A DNA stretch of 64,000 nt. Origin: CAYMZZ01 sp044463125. Lineage in GTDB: Bacteria > Bacteroidota > Bacteroidia > Chitinophagales > Chitinophagaceae. How positions within the stretch are numbered: the stretch's first letter is position 1; each line of letters begins with the position of its first letter. The notes beneath the pieces are model-generated. The model worked only from the letters and a program-made list of their open reading frames with translations, was not told the DNA's origin and did not search any database. Below, in pieces: positions 34,387 to 42,675 of the stretch. The position numbers and the translations under genes were made by a program. The stretch is from NCBI GenBank assembly GCA_044463125.1, contig JBIQMS010000027.1, positions 3,580-67,579 of the forward strand, written 5' to 3'.

Positions 34387-35758
34387 CAAACTCCCTGATA
34401 TCCTGCATCAGCCGGGTAGCTATATTATTGGCTTTTGATTCGTAATCGCTTTCGGCATAAATACGAATGATGGGTTCGGTATTGGAGGTACGAAGATGCA
34501 CCCAGTCGTTATCGAATTCAATCTTCAAACCGTCTTCAGTATTGATCGGATTGCGCGGATATTTTTGCCGGATCTTTTCGAAGATTTCATTCACGTTGAT
34601 CCCCTTGGCCAGCTCAATTTTATTTTTAGAAATGAAGTAATCAGGATAATTGCTTCTAAGCGATTTGATACCCGATTTTTGCGCGGCCAGATGCGAAAGA
34701 AATAATCCAATACCGATCAGCGCATCGCGGCCATAGTGAAAATCGGGAACGATGATTCCGCCATTACCCTCGCCACCAATCACGGCTTCCACTTCCTTCA
34801 TTTTCTTCACCACATTCACTTCACCCACAGCGGAGGGATAATACTGACCACCATGCTTCAAAGTCACTTCCTTCAGCGCTTTGGTGCTGCTCATATTGCT
34901 GACGGTATTGCCCTTGCGTTGTTTCAGCACATAGTCTGCCACCGCCACCAGGGTATATTCCTCCCCAAACATGCTTCCGTCTTCGCAAACAAATGCGAGG
35001 CGATCCACATCCGGATCTACGGCGATGCCGAGATCCGCTTTTTGCCGAACAACTTCGGCACTCAACTGGCTCAGGTGTTCGGGCAAAGGTTCCGGGTTAT
35101 GCGCAAAGCGGCCATTCACTTCTTCATTCAGTACCGTTACGGATTCCACACCCAATGCTTTTAGCAGCGCTGGCACATAAATAGCTCCGGTAGAGTTCAC
35201 CGCATCCACCACCACTTTCAGCTTTCGTGCGGCAATGGCTTCGCGATTTACCAGGGGGTAAGCGAGGATCGCATCAATATGTGCCTGCAGATAATCTTTG
35301 GCTTCCATTGAGCCCAACTTATCAACAGATGCAAACTGAAATTCGCCCTTATCGGCCAGTTCCAACACACGCGCGCCCGCTTCAGCGGAAATAAACTCTC
35401 CCTCTTCATTCAAGAGCTTCAGTGCATTCCACTCCTTGGGGTTATGGCTCGCGGTCAGGATGATGCCTCCATCCGCTTTTTCCCATTTAACCGCCATTTC
35501 AACGGTGGGAGTGGTGGAAAGACCGAGATCAATCACCTGAATTCCCAGGGAACTCAAAGTGCTGCAAACAAGGTCGCGTACCATGGGACCGCTGATACGT
35601 CCATCGCGACCCAGCACAACTTTCGCCTGCTTGTTTTTTTCCAGAATAATAATGCCGTAAGCAGCGGTAAACTTCACGATATCCAGGGGGCTGAGATTAT
35701 CGCCGGGAATGCCCCCGATAGTTCCACGAATGCCGGATATGCTTTTGATCAGTGCCAC
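34382..35758 (-). CDS. glmM: Phosphoglucosamine mutase
   Basis: A 458-residue alpha-D-phosphohexomutase converting glucosamine-6-P to glucosamine-1-P, the step after GlmS. The start MALIKSISGIRGTIGG is typical of the Bacteroidota enzyme. The phosphoserine loop is TASHNPKEWN, the metal-binding loop is AVDPDVDRLAFV, the sugar-binding loop is IGGEGNGG and the phosphate-binding loop is RTSNTEPIIRIYAE. The assignment as GlmM rather than phosphomannomutase rests on overall similarity to Bacteroidota GlmM. The stop is formed by repeat sequence. Confidence 0.9.
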   Translation of the reverse strand: MALIKSISGIRGTIGGIPGDNLSPLDIVKFTAAYGIIILEKNKQAKVVLGRDGRISGPMVRDLVCSTLSSLGIQVIDLGLSTTPTVEMAVKWEKADGGIILTASHNPKEWNALKLLNEEGEFISAEAGARVLELADKGEFQFASVDKLGSMEAKDYLQAHIDAILAYPLVNREAIAARKLKVVVDAVNSTGAIYVPALLKALGVESVTVLNEEVNGRFAHNPEPLPEHLSQLSAEVVRQKADLGIAVDPDVDRLAFVCEDGSMFGEEYTLVAVADYVLKQRKGNTVSNMSSTKALKEVTLKHGGQYYPSAVGEVNVVKKMKEVEAVIGGEGNGGIIVPDFHYGRDALIGIGLFLSHLAAQKSGIKSLRSNYPDYFISKNKIELAKGINVNEIFEKIRQKYPRNPINTEDGLKIEFDNDWVHLRTSNTEPIIRIYAESDYESKANNIATRLMQDIREFV

Positions 35759-35798
35759 AGAATAATTTGTTGACGGGTTAAAGGTTTAATGGCCCCTG

Positions 35799-35806
35799 CA
35801 AAAATA
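35799..35806 (-). promoter_or_regulatory. Candidate -7 box for glmM
   Basis: TATTTTTG on the minus strand matches TAnnTTTG and lies 41 nt upstream of the glmM ATG. A -33 element is not clear. Confidence 0.35.
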
Positions 35807-35833
35807 CGAGAAACGGGGGAGGATTTGCGTATT

Positions 35834-35896
35834 ACGTAATACGTTGTACGTTATACGTTTGTTTAAGGTTTAGGGTTTAGTGTTTAATGTTTAATG
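35834..35896 (+). repeat. Nine-unit heptad array switching from ACGTNNT to TTTARGG type
   Basis: Nine 7-mers without a break in phase: ACGTAAT, ACGTTGT, ACGTTAT, ACGTTTG (35834-35861), then TTTAAGG, TTTAGGG, TTTAGTG and two TTTAATG (35862-35896). The unbroken phase across the change of consensus shows that the two unit types belong to one class of element. It lies in the divergent gap between glmM and the gene at 36150. Confidence 0.95.
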
Positions 35897-35915
35897 CCTG
35901 CGTTGGTCAAAAAAA

Positions 35916-36039
35916 GCGTAGCGCCCTTTGCGACTTCTTTGCGCTCGTTGCGGTAAATCTCCCTCTACTTTGAGGATGCCTGTTATTCAGGAAGGTTTTA
36001 CCGCAACAAGCGCAAAGAAGTCGCAAAGAACGCTAAGCA
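35916..36039. repeat. Long inverted repeat nested between heptad arrays
   Basis: Arms of about 42 bp (35916-35957 and 35997-36039) are complementary with only a few mismatches around a 39-nt centre. The shared core is TTTGCGACTTCTTTGCGC followed by TTGCGGTAAA. It is flanked by the heptad arrays at 35834-35896 and 36056-36090, giving a nested palindrome of about 260 bp. Confidence 0.9.
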
Positions 36040-36055
36040 TATTTCAGCAATTAAG

Positions 36056-36090
36056 CCTTTAACTTTAAACCCTAAACCTTAAACCCTAAA
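36056..36090 (-). repeat. Heptanucleotide array, CCYTAAA form (5 units)
   Basis: Five 7-mers in phase: CCTTTAA, CTTTAAA, CCCTAAA, CCTTAAA, CCCTAAA. It is the inverted counterpart of the TTTARGG half of 35834-35896 and ends 59 nt before the next start codon. Confidence 0.92.
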
Positions 36091-36149
36091 CTTCCTATCA
36101 TTTCAACTTTTCGGAAATCATTTGTATTTTACCTGCAAACATTTGCAAC

Positions 36150-36614
36150 ATGAAAACAATCATTTCCGTACTCACGCTAAGCCTGCTCTTAAGCGGCAAT
36201 TTGATGGCCCAGAACACGCCGGCAAAAAAAGAGACCAAGATTCTGGAGCTCACCGGAGCTCTATCGGCCGGCCTGGTGTACAACACCTATATTACCATTG
36301 GCGCCACTACGGATAACCACGTGAAGAAAACATATGCTGATCAAAAAACACTTGACATTCTGAATGAGCAAAAGGCAATATTGGGTGCCATTAAAGAAGT
36401 GGTGGACAGTGTAGTGGAGAGTGATGAACTGGATGACCCGAACGATGTTGAATTCCTCAAAGATCTTTCCAGGATATTGAGTGGCCTTTCCCTTCAGGCC
36501 AGCTATTATGTTACTTATATCGGCAATAAAACGGATGCCAATATAGATAACTACGAAAAACAGCGACAAAAAAACTGGGATATGGTGTCACAAATGATGG
36601 GTCTCGACGATTAA
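36150..36614 (+). CDS. Small secreted protein of unknown function
   Basis: A 154-residue protein with a clear signal peptide (MKTIISVLTLSLLLSGNLMAQ). The mature part is soluble and largely helical, with KTLDILNEQKAILGAIKEVVDSVVES and LKDLSRILSGLSLQASYYVTY. It also has an acidic end (MMGLDD). I recognise no family. A periplasmic location is expected. It is alone on the plus strand and convergent with the TlpA gene. Confidence 0.75.
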   Translation: MKTIISVLTLSLLLSGNLMAQNTPAKKETKILELTGALSAGLVYNTYITIGATTDNHVKKTYADQKTLDILNEQKAILGAIKEVVDSVVESDELDDPNDVEFLKDLSRILSGLSLQASYYVTYIGNKTDANIDNYEKQRQKNWDMVSQMMGLDD

Positions 36615-36663
36615 GCTCGGGTTTGCAATCCAAAGTTGAACACGCTATATAGCCTGCGATCCC

Positions 36664-37752
36664 TTACTCGCAACCCAGCAACTCACACAGCTTGGCTTCC
36701 AGGTTGGCTCCGCGCAGATTCTTGGCCAGAATTTTTCCATCGGGGCCAATCAGGAAGTTTTGTGGAATACTCTGCACTTTGTATTGCTGAGCCACTTCAT
36801 TATTCCAGAACTGAAGATCGCTTACATGTGTCCAGGCCAACTGATCATCATAAATGGCCTTCAGCCATTTTTCCTTTTGGCCCGGCCGATCAAGCGAAAC
36901 ACCGAGCACGGTAAAATTCTTGCTTTTGAATTTCTGAAAATTCGCCACCACATTGGGGTTTTCCACCCGGCAGGGTCCACACCAGCTGGCCCAGAAATCG
37001 AGCAACACATATTTCCCACGGAAAGAAGAGAGCGAAACAGGGTTACCCGATGTATCCGCCTGCGTAAAATCCAGGGCCACCGAACCCACCGCCGTAGCCA
37101 ATTCGTTGTCGATGGTTTCTTTCAGGTACTTTCCGTAGAGATTGTTGACCGCTTTGGGCGTAAGACTGCTATAGCGCTGATTGGCCAGGGTCACATCATC
37201 TTTCAACTGGTATGTCGCTGCCAACAAGAAAGCGCTTACGGGCGAGGAGCGTCGTTTCGCAATAAACTTATCAATCGCCTGCTGTATGGTATCCTGATAG
37301 TGTTCCATTTGTTGCTGAAGACTATCCGTCCATCCGCCACTGCGAACCTGCTGGTTGATGGCTACCACTTTTTCAAATAAGGGGTCAAAACTTTTTTTGA
37401 AGGCCGCAAAATCGCGCACCGATGCGGAGCCTTTCCAATTCAATGCTTCCAAATTATCCAGGCTTCCCTTTATGCGGCTCCTGGATCCATCAATAAAAGT
37501 CATAAACGACTTGCCCTCTCCCAGCATAAGGGAGGCGAGCATGGGTTCCCTGATCTCCGCATTCATGCGAAACTTTCCACCTACCACCATCGCGCTATCG
37601 AGTATCTCATCAGGCTGATTGGCATTCACCAGGGTAATCCAGGTACTATCCGCTAATCCATTGATCCGGCCTTTTATACGGACCTTTTCCTGGCTAAGGG
37701 CCAACTGCGGCATAACAAGCGCCAGGAGCATACTGATAATAACTATTCGCAT
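36664..37752 (-). CDS. TlpA-family thioredoxin with N-terminal DUF4369-type domain
   Basis: A 362-residue periplasmic thiol-disulfide protein. A signal peptide (MRIVIISMLLALVMPQLALS) is followed by a beta-rich domain of about residues 22-115 typical of DUF4369 (KVRIKGRINGLADSTWITLVNA). A helical linker leads to a C-terminal thioredoxin fold of residues 222-360 with the redox motif WASWCGPC (Cys258, Cys261) and the cis-proline segment VQSIPQNFLIGPDG. Such proteins keep periplasmic thiols reduced, for example in cytochrome maturation. The partner is not visible here. Confidence 0.93.
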   Translation of the reverse strand: MRIVIISMLLALVMPQLALSQEKVRIKGRINGLADSTWITLVNANQPDEILDSAMVVGGKFRMNAEIREPMLASLMLGEGKSFMTFIDGSRSRIKGSLDNLEALNWKGSASVRDFAAFKKSFDPLFEKVVAINQQVRSGGWTDSLQQQMEHYQDTIQQAIDKFIAKRRSSPVSAFLLAATYQLKDDVTLANQRYSSLTPKAVNNLYGKYLKETIDNELATAVGSVALDFTQADTSGNPVSLSSFRGKYVLLDFWASWCGPCRVENPNVVANFQKFKSKNFTVLGVSLDRPGQKEKWLKAIYDDQLAWTHVSDLQFWNNEVAQQYKVQSIPQNFLIGPDGKILAKNLRGANLEAKLCELLGCE

Positions 37753-37824
37753 GGCACAAAATTAAGTCAGCAAGGGCTGAGTATCTGTTAAACTTGCAAG
37801 AAAATATAAGCTGTGTAAGATAAA

Positions 37825-38601
37825 CTACTGCTGGCCTTTAATGGATTTTACGAATTGGGTAGCATTCACCAACGGGTCGCCTGCTGCGCCCAGCGCCTTG
37901 ATAAAAGCGGATCCGATGATGGCACCCGCCGCAGAAACACTGGCCTGATCGAAAGTTTCGCGATCGCGGATTCCAAAGCCTACCAGCACAGGATTTTTCA
38001 GTTTCATCGAAAGTAGCCTGTCCAGATATGCCTGGGAAGTGGCCATATCCTTATCGGATCCCGTAGTAGAAGAGGAAGAGACCGCATACAAAAAACCGCT
38101 GCTAAGCTGATCGAGCCGACGCACGCGCTGCTCCGAAGTTTCCGGCGTTACCAGGAAAATAAAATCAAGCCCATATTTCGCGATGATGGGGCCATAATGC
38201 GATTCAAATTCAAATTCCGGAAGATCAGGAAGGATCAAACCATCCACACCCACTTCGGCTGCCTTCGCGCAAAACTTTTCAAAACCATACTGCAACACGG
38301 GATTCATATAGCCCATCAGTATGACGGGCAATTTCACGGCAGGCCGCAACGATGCCAGTTGTTCGAAGAGCAGGCTGATCTGCATACCGTTGGCGATGGC
38401 CACCGCACTGCTCTGCTGAATTACCGGACCATCCGCGAGGGGATCACTATAAGGCATTCCCAGCTCCACAATATCGGCGCCCGCTGCCTCTACCGCACGA
38501 ATGAGCGGAAGCGTGCTGTGCAACTCCGGATAACCCGCGGTGAGGTAAATGTTGAGGACCTTATGAGGAGTGGTCGAGAAGACTGTTTTGAGACGTGACA
38601 T
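37825..38601 (-). CDS. trpA: Tryptophan synthase alpha chain
   Basis: A 258-residue TIM barrel that splits indole-3-glycerol phosphate to indole and glyceraldehyde-3-P. The catalytic glutamate is in GADIVELGMPYSDPLADGPVIQ, and the catalytic aspartate lies in the VDGLILPDLPEFE segment. The phosphate loop is LVGFGIRD. It is the last gene of the trp operon. A 174-nt gap with inverted heptad arrays separates it from trpB, unlike most other junctions in the operon. Confidence 0.97.
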   Translation of the reverse strand: MSRLKTVFSTTPHKVLNIYLTAGYPELHSTLPLIRAVEAAGADIVELGMPYSDPLADGPVIQQSSAVAIANGMQISLLFEQLASLRPAVKLPVILMGYMNPVLQYGFEKFCAKAAEVGVDGLILPDLPEFEFESHYGPIIAKYGLDFIFLVTPETSEQRVRRLDQLSSGFLYAVSSSSTTGSDKDMATSQAYLDRLLSMKLKNPVLVGFGIRDRETFDQASVSAAGAIIGSAFIKALGAAGDPLVNATQFVKSIKGQQ

Positions 38602-38606
38602 TTTAA

Positions 38607-38641
38607 CCGTTGTACGTTATACGTTGTACGTTTTACGTTTT
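38607..38641 (+). repeat. Heptanucleotide array, ACGTTNT unit, upstream of trpA
   Basis: Five 7-mers in phase from 38607: CCGTTGT, ACGTTAT, ACGTTGT and two ACGTTTT. It starts 5 nt upstream of the trpA start codon. The inverted partner is at 38745-38779. Confidence 0.93.
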
Positions 38642-38744
38642 TAGTTGAAGGCCTTTGCAGGCTCAATAAATTTAAGCGCCAGTACTTTTCAGCTAATAAA
38701 AAACAAATTCCTACTCATAGTCATTTCCTCCAAAAATACCTATT

Positions 38745-38779
38745 ACGTAATACGTAAAACGTACTACGTATAACGTCAT
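38745..38779 (-). repeat. Heptanucleotide array, ACGTANN form, containing the trpB stop codon
   Basis: Five 7-mers in phase: ACGTAAT, ACGTAAA, ACGTACT, ACGTATA, ACGTCAT. The trpB stop TGA (38778-38776 on minus) lies in the last unit. It is complementary to 38607-38641 across about 100 nt, so the trp mRNA could fold between trpB and trpA. Confidence 0.93.
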
Positions 38780-39957
38780 CCCATCTCCCTCATATACGTC
38801 CCCAAATCCTTATCCCCCCTCCCGCTCAGGCACAGAACTACTTTATCCGTTGCTTTAAACGACAACTGATGCAGTGCTGCCAGGGCATGGGCTGTTTCGA
38901 GGGCCGGAATGATGCCTTCGAGGCGGGCCAGTTCGAATGCCGCATCCAGCGCTTCCTGGTCGGTGGCGCTCAGGAAACGGGCACGGCCTGTTTCAAAGAG
39001 ATGGGCATGCAGGGGACCGATGCCGGGATAGTCTAATCCCGCGGAAATGCTATGGGGTTCCACTACCTGGCCGTCTTCCGTTTGCATCAGCAGGCTCTTG
39101 CTGCCATGCAGGATGCCGGGTTTTCCTAACTGGGAGGTCGCGGCGGTTTGACCACTGTCAACCCCCAACCCTGCCGCTTCCACTGCCACCAGTTGTACCG
39201 ACGGCTCTTCCAGAAAATGGTAAAATGCTCCGGCGGCATTGCTGCCCCCACCCACACATGCCAGTACATAATCGGGTAATTCGGTTCCTTCCTTTTCCTT
39301 CAACTGCCAGCGTATCTCCTCGCTGATTACCGATTGAAAGCGCGCTACCATATCCGGATAAGGATGCGGTCCTACCACACTGCCGATAATGTAATGCGTA
39401 TCGTCGGGGTGGTTGATCCAGTCGCGGATCGCTTCATTGGTAGCGTCTTTCAGGGTTTGACTACCCGATGTCGCCGGCAACACTTTCGCTCCCAGCATTT
39501 TCATCCGGGCCACGTTAGGCGCTTGCCGTTCTATGTCTTTGGCACCCATATACACAATGCATTCCATGCCTTTGAGCGCACAAACCGTGGCAGTAGCCAC
39601 GCCGTGCTGGCCAGCTCCCGTTTCCGCGATAATGCGTTTTTTCCCCATGCGAAGGGCCAGCAGAATTTGCCCGATCGTATTATTGATCTTATGCGCCCCG
39701 GTATGGCAAAGGTCTTCACGCTTCAGGTAAATGTTAGTGCCATGCAGCGCACCCAGGCGTTTGGCCTGATACAATGCCGTGGCACGGCCTGCATAGTCGC
39801 GCAACAACCCACGAAATTCATCCTGGAAGGATTTTTCCTGTATAATGGAAAGATAATTCTGCTGCAATTCTTCCACATTCCGAAATAGCATTTCCGGAAT
39901 AAAGGCACCGCCAAAACTTCCATAATATCCCCGCTGATCGGGCACTGTATATTTCAT
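38776..39957 (-). CDS. trpB: Tryptophan synthase beta chain
   Basis: A 393-residue PLP enzyme condensing indole and serine to tryptophan. The PLP lysine is in REDLCHTGAHKINNTIGQ, the catalytic glutamate in IIAETGAGQHGVATAT, and the phosphate-binding loop is CVGGGSNAAG. The Ser-cofactor contact LSGRGDKD is near the end. It is of usual length, starts MKYTVPDQRGYYGSFGGAFIPE, and lies 9 nt after trpF. The stop codon falls in a heptad array. Confidence 0.97.
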   Translation of the reverse strand: MKYTVPDQRGYYGSFGGAFIPEMLFRNVEELQQNYLSIIQEKSFQDEFRGLLRDYAGRATALYQAKRLGALHGTNIYLKREDLCHTGAHKINNTIGQILLALRMGKKRIIAETGAGQHGVATATVCALKGMECIVYMGAKDIERQAPNVARMKMLGAKVLPATSGSQTLKDATNEAIRDWINHPDDTHYIIGSVVGPHPYPDMVARFQSVISEEIRWQLKEKEGTELPDYVLACVGGGSNAAGAFYHFLEEPSVQLVAVEAAGLGVDSGQTAATSQLGKPGILHGSKSLLMQTEDGQVVEPHSISAGLDYPGIGPLHAHLFETGRARFLSATDQEALDAAFELARLEGIIPALETAHALAALHQLSFKATDKVVLCLSGRGDKDLGTYMREMG

Positions 39958-39966
39958 AACTCCTGA

Positions 39967-40692
39967 TTACTTTTTCGGGCCACGTATATTGTTTAAAAAT
40001 TGTTGCACTTTATTCATGTCTTTCACCCCTGGACTTAGTTCAAAGCGGCTGTTGATATCTATCGCAAACATTTTCTTCCCCTGCTCCTCCGCCGCAAACT
40101 GACAGATGGCTGGCTCATCACCCGCTTCAATACCACCACTCAGGAAAAACAGTTTCTCCAGTTGGGCATCACGGAGCACACGCCAGTCAAATTTTTTCCC
40201 GGTGCCGCCATAGCCTGCACCCATGGTATCGAACATAAACATATCCGAGCTTTCATGAAAGGGACGTAGCATCCAGTCAATCGGATCATCAGGGCTCAGC
40301 CGGAAAGCTTTGATGACGGTAACATAATTCGCCACTTTCTCACAGAAAAAAGGCGTTTCATCCCCATGCAGTTGCACCATATCCAGCCGATAGTCATCCA
40401 CAGTGCGCATCAGATCATCATAGGGCATATTCACAAACACGCCCACTTTGGCGATGCGTCCCTTTATCTGTTTCATTTTTTCCGGCGGCAGCTTCTGACC
40501 CACATAGCGTGGTGATTTTGGGTAGAAGATGAAGCCGGCAAAATCAACCCCCATTTCGTCGAGGGCATTCACCTGCTCGGGCAAAGTCATTCCGCATACT
40601 TTGATCCGGAAATTGTTTCTTTCGGCAGGTTGATTTTTCGCCTCTTTGCTGTTGTTGTGCATAATATCCCGGTTTTGATGACCGGCCAACAA
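39967..40692 (-). CDS. trpF: Phosphoribosylanthranilate isomerase
   Basis: The Amadori isomerase of tryptophan synthesis. KVCGMTLPEQ carries the catalytic cysteine, VQLHGDE and FLSGGIEAGDE are family motifs, and the catalytic aspartate lies in MFDTMGAGYGGTGKKFDW. It is not fused to trpC. The 241-residue reading from ATG 40692 begins 3 nt after trpC. A second ATG at 40662 would also leave a full domain, since the conserved region begins at FRIKVCGM, so the exact start is uncertain. Confidence 0.95.
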   Translation of the reverse strand: MLAGHQNRDIMHNNSKEAKNQPAERNNFRIKVCGMTLPEQVNALDEMGVDFAGFIFYPKSPRYVGQKLPPEKMKQIKGRIAKVGVFVNMPYDDLMRTVDDYRLDMVQLHGDETPFFCEKVANYVTVIKAFRLSPDDPIDWMLRPFHESSDMFMFDTMGAGYGGTGKKFDWRVLRDAQLEKLFFLSGGIEAGDEPAICQFAAEEQGKKMFAIDINSRFELSPGVKDMNKVQQFLNNIRGPKK

Positions 40693-40695
40693 TCG

Positions 40696-41499
40696 TTATT
40701 TGGATTTTGTCCTCAGCTCTTCCACAAATAGGCGGAAAGACTGCGCGGGATCTTCTTCCTTCATAAATCGCTCACCCACCAGGAACCCCTTGAAGCCCGC
40801 TTCCCGTAAAGTTAAGATGGTTTCCACATCCTGTATGCCACTTTCTGCTACCGCCGGCTTATCTTTTGGTATTTGCCTTATCAATGAAAGCGAAGTGTTC
40901 ACATCCACTTCAAAGGTTTTAAGGTTGCGGTTATTCACTCCTACCATATCCACTTCCTCACAAATATGTCCCAACTCCGTATCATCGTGAATCTCTAACA
41001 ATACTTCCAGCCCGATGGTTTTGGCAAATGTGGCCAGTTCTCTCACTTTTTCCGGCGAAAGGCAGGCGGCTATGAGCAGAATCACATCAGCTCCGAACGC
41101 TTTGGCTTCCGCAATTTGCCATTCATCTATAATGAAGTCTTTCCGCAGGATGGGAATGTCGGAAATGACTTTTGCCTGTATCAGGTCGTCGAGATCCCCT
41201 CCAAAAAAAGGTTCGTCGGTGAGGATCGACATGCCTGCAGCTCCTGCGTCGTTGTAAGTGCGCACCACTTTTTCCACTTCCAGCTCTTTGGGCTTAAACC
41301 ATCCCTTGCTGGGGCTTTTGCGTTTGAATTCGGCTATGATGCCTGAACTGCCGGGTATACTCAGTGTCTCTACCAGGGAACGGTTGGCAAAGTTCCAGAA
41401 GAACCCTTCTTTCCGAAACCGTTCAATCGAACTCATCGGTTTCAACTCAGCAATTTCCTTCTTCTTACTTTCAATTATTTTGTCCAGTATGGTACTCAT
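40696..41499 (-). CDS. trpC: Indole-3-glycerol phosphate synthase
   Basis: A 267-residue TIM-barrel enzyme. The family N-terminus STILDKIIESKKKEIAELK is present. The catalytic lysine is in AEFKRKSPSKGWF, a second in ILRKDFIIDEWQ, the glutamate is in VLLEIHDDTEL, and NNRNLKTFEVD and VAESGIQ follow. It overlaps trpD by 4 nt (ATGA), which implies translational coupling. Confidence 0.97.
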   Translation of the reverse strand: MSTILDKIIESKKKEIAELKPMSSIERFRKEGFFWNFANRSLVETLSIPGSSGIIAEFKRKSPSKGWFKPKELEVEKVVRTYNDAGAAGMSILTDEPFFGGDLDDLIQAKVISDIPILRKDFIIDEWQIAEAKAFGADVILLIAACLSPEKVRELATFAKTIGLEVLLEIHDDTELGHICEEVDMVGVNNRNLKTFEVDVNTSLSLIRQIPKDKPAVAESGIQDVETILTLREAGFKGFLVGERFMKEEDPAQSFRLFVEELRTKSK

Positions 41500-42488
41500 T
41501 GCAGATCGATTAATTTTTGAAGACAGGCATAAGCTTTGCCGCTTTCGAGACTGTCTACCGCCGCCAGGTAAGCCGCTTCGTAAGAAATATATTTACCCGT
41601 ACAATGCAAGGCCATAGCGGCATTGGCCAATACCACGGCATGTTGCGCCCAACTACCTTCCGCCTTAATAATTTTTCTGAATAAAGCAGCGGCCTCTTCT
41701 ACCGTTCTGCCTCCATGGAGGTCATCCTGCATCACCATACGCTTACCCAATTGCTCAGGAGTCATCACCCGCTCACCTTCGCGGCTGATGACTTTGGTAT
41801 CGCTGGTTAAGCTGATCTCATCGTATCCATCCAAACCGTGGATAATGGTATAAGCACGATCCGACTCCTGTAGCAAATAATTATAAATCCTTGCCATTTC
41901 GAGGGAGTACACGCCAATTAACTGGTAAGCAGAATTGCAGGGATTCACCAGCGGACCCAGCATATTGAAGAAAGTGCGCATGCCCAGGTTGCGACGAATG
42001 GGCGCTACCTGCTTCAGTGCCGGATGAAAAAGCGGTGCATGCAAAAAGCAGATGCCGGCTTCCTCAATCTCGCGGCGTAAGGCAGCAGGATCGTTTTTAA
42101 ACCGATAGCCCATTTGCTCCATTACATTGGAAGCGCCGCTGATGGAAGATGAACCGTAATTGCCGTGCTTGGCCACCGGCTGACCGGCACCCGCCACAAT
42201 AAAGCAGGCAAGTGTGGAGATATTAAAAGTATCCTTGCCATCGCCACCCGTACCCACAATATCAATGCTCGGGATATCACTCATCTGCACCGGTACACAC
42301 AATTCCAGCAAAGCATCGCGAAAGCCCTGTAATTCGGGAATGGTGATGCTGCGCATGAGGTAAGTGGTCATAAAAGCCGTAACCTCATGTTCATTGTACT
42401 TACCCTGGCCAATCTCCACCAGCACCTGCCGGGCCTGCTCCCGCGAGAGCGATTTGTGTTCAAATAAATATGATAGGACTTTTTTCAT
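41496..42488 (-). CDS. trpD: Anthranilate phosphoribosyltransferase
   Basis: A 330-residue enzyme joining PRPP to anthranilate. The PRPP/anthranilate site is DIVGTGGDGKDTFNISTLACFIVAGAGQPVAKHGN (glycine-rich loop then KHG). The second half starts RRNLGMRTFFNMLGPLVNP. It is separate from trpG, unlike the fused enterobacterial form. A 179-nt gap with tandem repeats separates it from trpG. Confidence 0.97.
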   Translation of the reverse strand: MKKVLSYLFEHKSLSREQARQVLVEIGQGKYNEHEVTAFMTTYLMRSITIPELQGFRDALLELCVPVQMSDIPSIDIVGTGGDGKDTFNISTLACFIVAGAGQPVAKHGNYGSSSISGASNVMEQMGYRFKNDPAALRREIEEAGICFLHAPLFHPALKQVAPIRRNLGMRTFFNMLGPLVNPCNSAYQLIGVYSLEMARIYNYLLQESDRAYTIIHGLDGYDEISLTSDTKVISREGERVMTPEQLGKRMVMQDDLHGGRTVEEAAALFRKIIKAEGSWAQHAVVLANAAMALHCTGKYISYEAAYLAAVDSLESGKAYACLQKLIDLQ

Positions 42489-42513
42489 TGTATAAACGAA
42501 AGACGAATTTGCT

Positions 42514-42537
42514 TATTTGTGAATTTGTGTATTTGTG
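42514..42537 (+). repeat. Octamer tandem repeat (WATTTGTG, 3 units)
   Basis: TATTTGTG, AATTTGTG, TATTTGTG in phase, 26 nt upstream of the trpD start. A rough inverted counterpart (CAAATTT segments) occurs at 42544-42575. It is period 8 rather than 7, but in the same kind of position. Confidence 0.75.
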
Positions 42538-42599
42538 GAATTTCCCAAATAACCGAATTTTCAAATTTCCGAATTAGTGATATCAAAACAATATCCACT

Positions 42600-42675
42600 C
42601 ACGATTCACGCCTCACGCCTCACGCCTCACGTCTCACGCCTCACGATTCCCCCTCACGTTTCACGCCTCACGTTC
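42600..42675 (-). repeat. Heptanucleotide array, CACGNYT unit (11 units), spanning the trpG stop
   Basis: Seven in-phase 7-mers (CACGATT, three CACGCCT, CACGTCT, CACGCCT, CACGATT; 42600-42648) come first. One 6-base unit CCCCCT breaks the phase, then CACGTTT, CACGCCT and CACGTTC (42655-42675). The trpG stop TGA (42670-42668 on minus) lies across the last two units. It is the same unit type as at 6550-6598. Confidence 0.94.

Noticed and set aside
42600..42675. Possible CRISPR array
   Set aside because: The repeat unit is 7 bp with no spacers, and no cas genes are present. It is a simple tandem array.
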